DNA from: DASVWH01 sp036389715
GTDB taxonomy: Bacteria > Acidobacteriota > Blastocatellia > Pyrinomonadales > Pyrinomonadaceae
Assembly (NCBI GenBank): GCA_036389715.1
Contig: DASVWH010000247.1
Location: 1 to 8,791 of the forward strand
Length of the DNA: 8,791 nt
Reading direction: 5' to 3'
Part shown: piece after piece, positions 1 to 8,791 of the stretch
How positions within the stretch are numbered: the first letter of the stretch is position 1
Layout of the letters: every line of letters starts with the position of its first letter
Translations under genes and position numbers: made by a program
The notes under the pieces: model-generated
Seen by the model: only the letters and a program-made list of their open reading frames with translations
Database searches by the model: none
Told to the model about the DNA's origin: nothing

Positions 1-5902
<5,902 letters not shown>

Positions 5903-5925
5903 TGCCCTGTCGGAGAAGTGCGATC
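5903..5925 (-). promoter_or_regulatory. 23-base intergenic gap with weak ribosome binding site
   Basis: Between the TGA of the upstream synthetase and the ATG at 5902-5900 there are only 23 bases, with no room for a promoter or terminator. The only Shine-Dalgarno-like bases are AGGG at 5908-5905, just two bases before the ATG, which is closer than ideal. Close spacing points to one transcript and probable translational coupling. Going upstream in the frame of the second gene, a TGA is met before any other ATG or GTG, which supports the ATG at 5902 as the start; a CTG at 5929-5927 is the only near alternative. Confidence 0.5.
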
Positions 5926-6054
5926 TCAGTTTGCCTGGCTCTTGCCGGTCTCAAAAGGTTTGTCGATGAAAGAGGAGAGCTTCCGGCGGTGCGCGTCGCG
6001 CGAGACGGTGGCGATGGACGGAGGCGCGGCCGCCGGAGCCTCCTGCGGCGTCTG
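5926..6054 (-). other. C-terminal tail of upstream subunit, candidate docking region
   Basis: 42 residues follow the carrier domain up to the TGA at 5926-5928. The first part is rich in Ala, Pro and Gln, a typical flexible linker. Then come a short segment VSRDAHRRKLSSF with clustered basic residues and a polar end. Because the next subunit must take the chain in trans, this tail is a natural place for a docking element, but I do not recognise a defined COM or beta-hairpin docking family here. Confidence 0.4.
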
Positions 6055-8791
6055 CTCCAACAAGGCGGCCAGGCCCGCCACGGTCGGGCTATCAAACATG
6101 CATCGCAGGGGCAGCTCCGCCTTGAAGGTCTGATTCATTCTGGACAGCACCCTGGTGGCGATCAGGGAGTGTCCGCCCAGCTCAAAGAAATCGTCGTGAA
6201 TGCCGACCTGGTCCACGCCCAGAACCTCGGACCAGATGCCCGATAACGTTCTTTCCCGTTCATTGCGCGGCGCTTCGTACTTCTCTCTAAGCTCGGGGCG
6301 TGCGCCGCCGGGCGCGGGCAGCCGCTTGCGGTCGAGCTTGCCGTTTGGTGAGAGCGGCAGCTCTTCGAGCATGACGAAGTAGGACGGAATCATGTACTCC
6401 GGCAACCTCTCTTTCAGGTAAGCTCGCAACTCGCCGGTCGAAGGCGCTTGCGGCGCGCGCGTCGTCAGGTAAGCCGCGATTCTCTTCTCACCGGGCTCAT
6501 CCTCGCGCGCCAGCACGACGCACTCGCGCACGAGTGGGTGCTGCCCGAGCGCCCCTTCAATCTCGCCCAGCTCGATGCGAAAGCCCCTGAGCTTGATCTG
6601 CTGGTCAATGCGCCCCAGATAGTCCACGTTGCCGTCGGGCAGGTGGCGCGCCAAGTCGCCGGACTTGTAGAGACGCGCGCCCGGCTCTGCGCTGAAGGGA
6701 TGCGGGATGAACTTCTCGGCGGTCAGTGCCGGACGCTTCAGGTAGCCGCGCGCGACGCACGTGCCGCCAATGTGCAGCTCGCCCGGAACGCCGACCGGCA
6801 CGGGCTGCATCTGTTCGTCGAGGAGATAGATTTGCGCGTTGCTGATGGGTCGCCCAATCGGCACAGTCTCCTCAGCTCCCGCCCTCCGGCATTCCCAGGA
6901 GGTGACCTCAATCGAAGCCTCCGTCGGGCCGTACAGGTTATGCAGCTCGGCATCCGAACGCGCGAAGAATCTCTCCTGTAGCCCATAGGGCAGGGCCTCG
7001 CCGCTGCACATTACGCGGCGCAGGCCGGGACAATGCTCGAAGCCCCCGCTCTCCAAAAAGAGTTGCAGCATCGAAGGCACAAAGTGAATCGTGCTAATCC
7101 GCTCGGCCCGAATCAACGCGGTTAAGTACTCGCTGTCCTGGTGGCCGCCCGGACGCGCCAGTACCAGGGACGCGCCCGACAGCAGTGGCCAGAAGAACTC
7201 CCACACCGAAACATCGAAGCTGAACGGCGTCTTTTGCAGGACGCGGTCGCTCTCGCTCAAACCGTAGGCTCGCTGCCCCCAGAGCAAACGATTACAGACG
7301 CCGCGATGCGTGTTCATCGCGCCCTTCGGTTGCCCCGTCGAGCCGGAGGTGTAGATGACGTAGGCCAGGTTGTCAGGCACGACCGTGTGAAGCGGGTTCT
7401 CCGTGCTCTCGGACGCGAGCTGCTGCCAGCCGCTATCGAGTCGGACGACCTCTGCGCCATGCTCCGGGAGGTTGCCGGCGAAGCGCTCCTGCGTCAGCAG
7501 CACTAGCGCTTGAGCGTCTTGGAGCATGAAGGCCAGGCGCTCGCGCGGGTACGCAGGGTCGAGCGGGACGTAAGCCCCACTCGCCTTCAAGACACCGAGC
7601 AGGGCGACGACCATCTCTACGGAGCGCTCCATCAGGATGCCGACGCGCGTCTCCGTGCGAACGCCCCTCGAACGCAGGAAGTGCGCGAGTTGATTGGCGC
7701 GGGCATTAAGCTCCGCGTATGTCAGCGAGCGGTCTTCAAAAACGAGCGCGCAATGGCCGGGCGTGCGCTCCGCCTGCTGTTCAAAAAGAGCGTGCAGGAT
7801 ATGTTCCGCATCGAACTCTTCGCGCGTGTCGTTCCACTCGAAGAGCAACTGCCCGCGCTCTTCGGGTTCGAGCAGCGGTAGACGCGAAAGGCTTTCTTCG
7901 GGAGACGCCGCAATGCCTTCGAGCAGCACTTGAAAGTGTCTCAACATGCGGCGGATGGTGGCCGCGTCGAACAGGTCGGGCGTGTATTCGAGCCAGACCG
8001 CCAGCTCCTCATCCCTGTCCTCGACGAACATCGTCAAGTCGAACTTCGATGTCCGGTTATGGGCCTCCATGATTTCCAGCTTGAGATTCCCGAAACGCAT
8101 TGTGCCGCCCGGCGCATTGTGCTGCACGAACATGACCTGAAAGAGCGGCGTATGGCTCAGGCTGCGCTCCGGCCGCAGCTCTTCGACCAGCTTCTCAAAA
8201 GGCAAGTCCTGGTGCGCGTAGGCTCCGAGCGTGACTTCGCGGACCCGTTGGAGCAACTGCCGGAAACTCTCATCGCCGTCGAACCGGGTGCGCAGAACGA
8301 GCGTGTTGGCGAGCAGCCCGATCAGGTGTTCCGTCTCGACCCGCTGACGATTGGCCACAGGAGTCCCGAGCACCAGGTCGTCCTGCCCCGTGTAGCGATA
8401 AAGCAGCGTCTCGAAGGCCGCCAACATGGTCATGAACAGGGTGGCATCTTCCCTATGGCCGAGCGCTCGCAGCTCCTCGGCGAGATTCGCCGGCAGGACC
8501 AGCCGCTCGGTCGCGCCGCGCATGCTCTGAATAGACGCCCGCCTGTGGTCCGAAGGGAGTTCGAGCAGAGCGGGAGCATCCTTTAACTGCTCTCTCCAAT
8601 ACTCTATCTCTCCCTTCACTATCTCTCCCTTTAACCGCTCCCTCTCCCATACCGCATAGTCTCCATACTGTATCTCTAACTCCTTTCCCTCCTCCTCCTC
8701 TCTTCCCTCTATCTGTGCTTCATAATGCTCTCCCAACTCCTTCAACATCACTCCCAATGACCACCCGTCAGAGATGATGTGATGCATCACC
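5926..8791 (-). CDS. NRPS subunit, 3' part: C (partial)-A(Ser)-PCP; 5' end outside window
   Basis: Non-ribosomal peptide synthetase elongation module, cytosolic. 954 codons are visible; the true start lies beyond base 8791, and the GTG at 8790-8788 falls within the C-domain active site, so it is not a start. Domains, in residues counted from 8790: C domain from its HHxxxDG motif (residues 3-9, continuing HHIISDGWS) to about 315; A domain about 333-823 with TSGSTG at 481-486, YGPTE at 620-624, YKSGDLAR at 708-715 and NGK at 816-818; PCP about 840-912 with LGGHS at 871-875, Ser875 being the expected phosphopantetheine site. A 42-residue tail follows, Ala/Pro-rich and then basic. The A-pocket code reads DVWHMSLIEK, closest to serine codes. 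There is no epimerisation or thioesterase domain, and the next synthetase starts 23 bases downstream, so the Ser-loaded chain is presumably passed in trans to that protein. The first 70 or so codons are AT-richer than the rest. Family is certain; substrate is inferred. Confidence 0.97.
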   Translation of the reverse strand, partial: VMHHIISDGWSLGVMLKELGEHYEAQIEGREEEEGKELEIQYGDYAVWERERLKGEIVKGEIEYWREQLKDAPALLELPSDHRRASIQSMRGATERLVLPANLAEELRALGHREDATLFMTMLAAFETLLYRYTGQDDLVLGTPVANRQRVETEHLIGLLANTLVLRTRFDGDESFRQLLQRVREVTLGAYAHQDLPFEKLVEELRPERSLSHTPLFQVMFVQHNAPGGTMRFGNLKLEIMEAHNRTSKFDLTMFVEDRDEELAVWLEYTPDLFDAATIRRMLRHFQVLLEGIAASPEESLSRLPLLEPEERGQLLFEWNDTREEFDAEHILHALFEQQAERTPGHCALVFEDRSLTYAELNARANQLAHFLRSRGVRTETRVGILMERSVEMVVALLGVLKASGAYVPLDPAYPRERLAFMLQDAQALVLLTQERFAGNLPEHGAEVVRLDSGWQQLASESTENPLHTVVPDNLAYVIYTSGSTGQPKGAMNTHRGVCNRLLWGQRAYGLSESDRVLQKTPFSFDVSVWEFFWPLLSGASLVLARPGGHQDSEYLTALIRAERISTIHFVPSMLQLFLESGGFEHCPGLRRVMCSGEALPYGLQERFFARSDAELHNLYGPTEASIEVTSWECRRAGAEETVPIGRPISNAQIYLLDEQMQPVPVGVPGELHIGGTCVARGYLKRPALTAEKFIPHPFSAEPGARLYKSGDLARHLPDGNVDYLGRIDQQIKLRGFRIELGEIEGALGQHPLVRECVVLAREDEPGEKRIAAYLTTRAPQAPSTGELRAYLKERLPEYMIPSYFVMLEELPLSPNGKLDRKRLPAPGGARPELREKYEAPRNERERTLSGIWSEVLGVDQVGIHDDFFELGGHSLIATRVLSRMNQTFKAELPLRCMFDSPTVAGLAALLEQTPQEAPAAAPPSIATVSRDAHRRKLSSFIDKPFETGKSQAN
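6055..6273 (-). other. Peptidyl carrier protein (thiolation) domain
   Basis: The motif DDFFELGGHSLIATR contains the phosphopantetheine-accepting serine (codon at 6166-6168, residue 875). The domain carries the Ser thioester formed by the preceding A domain and delivers it to the C domains on either side. Length of about 73 residues is normal for the family. The flanking helices (ERERTLSGIWSEVLG before, VAGLAALLE after) are intact, so it looks functional. Confidence 0.95.
6322..7794 (-). other. Adenylation domain, predicted serine-activating
   Basis: ATP-dependent activation of an amino acid and its transfer to the adjacent PCP. The core motifs are present: LTYAELN, LKASGAYVPLDP, TSGSTGQPKG, FDVSVWE, NLYGPTE, GELHIGG, YKSGDLAR, GRIDQQIKLRGFRIE and the C-terminal NGK with its catalytic Lys. 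Pocket residues by alignment to GrsA-PheA are D526, V527, W530, H569, M594, S596, L619, I627, E628 and K818, giving DVWHMSLIEK. Established serine codes have the form DVWHxSLxDK, so two positions (M and E) vary from common serine examples. In motif A6 a Cys (GGTCVARGY) stands where Gly is most common. Serine is the best inference, not a measured specificity. Confidence 0.82.
7846..8791 (-). other. Condensation domain (LCL-type), C-terminal two thirds
   Basis: The domain enters the window at its catalytic motif HHIISDGWS, whose second His is the conserved catalytic residue. This wording is typical of LCL domains, which join two L-residues. Further conserved stretches visible are QYGDYAVW (residues 41-48), YRYTGQDD (131-138), LGTPVANR (141-148) and AHQDLPFEKLVEEL (192-205). 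The upstream third, including the N-terminal C1 and C2 motifs, is outside the window. Roughly the first 70 visible codons differ in composition from the rest and include a Glu/Lys-rich stretch (residues 30-37, REEEEGKE). Confidence 0.93.

Noticed and set aside
5903..5928. Stop at 5926 as a frameshift that splits one giant gene
   Set aside because: The stop falls after a complete carrier domain and a natural linker, and the next frame begins with its own ATG and leader before C1. This looks like a genuine subunit boundary.
8590..8720. Pyrimidine-rich plus-strand tract as a regulatory or repeat element
   Set aside because: On the minus strand it encodes a continuous, conserved C-domain sequence (QYGDYAVW, EYWREQL). 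It is unusual codon use inside a gene rather than a non-coding element.
8788..8790. GTG as the start codon of the upstream synthetase
   Set aside because: It is the codon just before the MHH of the C-domain active site, so the protein must begin well upstream, outside the window.

Overview
The window lies entirely inside a non-ribosomal peptide synthetase (NRPS) locus transcribed from the minus strand. It holds two co-linear megasynthase genes, both cut by the window edges, separated by 23 bases. No tRNA, rRNA, CRISPR array, insertion sequence or non-NRPS gene was seen. The DNA is fairly GC-rich (several 60-base lines counted at 62-77% GC) with a GC-biased third codon position, so long antisense ORFs open up on the plus strand; these are shadows. 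The host is probably a GC-rich soil-type bacterium with large NRPS clusters, for example Acidobacteriota or Myxococcota. That is a guess from style, not a taxonomic call.

Reading in the direction of transcription (right to left): 8791-5926 is the 3' part of the upstream synthetase, entering at the HHxxxDG motif of a condensation (C) domain and continuing through a complete adenylation (A) domain and a peptidyl carrier protein (PCP), then a 42-residue tail and a stop. After a 23-base gap, the next synthetase starts with ATG at 5902 and stays open to base 1: C1-A1-PCP1-C2-A2, with A2 cut off at core motif A8. The second reading frame was translated end to end (1967 codons) with no stop or frameshift.

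The binding-pocket residues of the three A domains, read by alignment to the GrsA-PheA positions, give DVWHMSLIEK (serine-like), DAKDLGVVDK (glutamate) and DFWNIGMVH (threonine; the last Lys lies outside the window). All three C domains carry HHIISDGWS, typical of LCL domains, and there is no epimerisation domain. The visible part of the line is therefore predicted to add L-Ser, L-Glu and L-Thr in that order to a chain begun upstream and finished downstream.

The most interesting signal is the mosaic structure. Modules 1 and 2 of the second synthetase share blocks of 95-99% nucleotide identity at a constant spacing of 3189 bases (1063 codons), interrupted by stretches that look far more diverged. 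At both window ends the composition and codon use change abruptly inside a single reading frame, with lower GC and many AGA/AGG/GAG/GGA codons. This suggests gene conversion and domain or subdomain exchange shaping the line. The architecture itself is a classical NRPS; no new class of system is visible.
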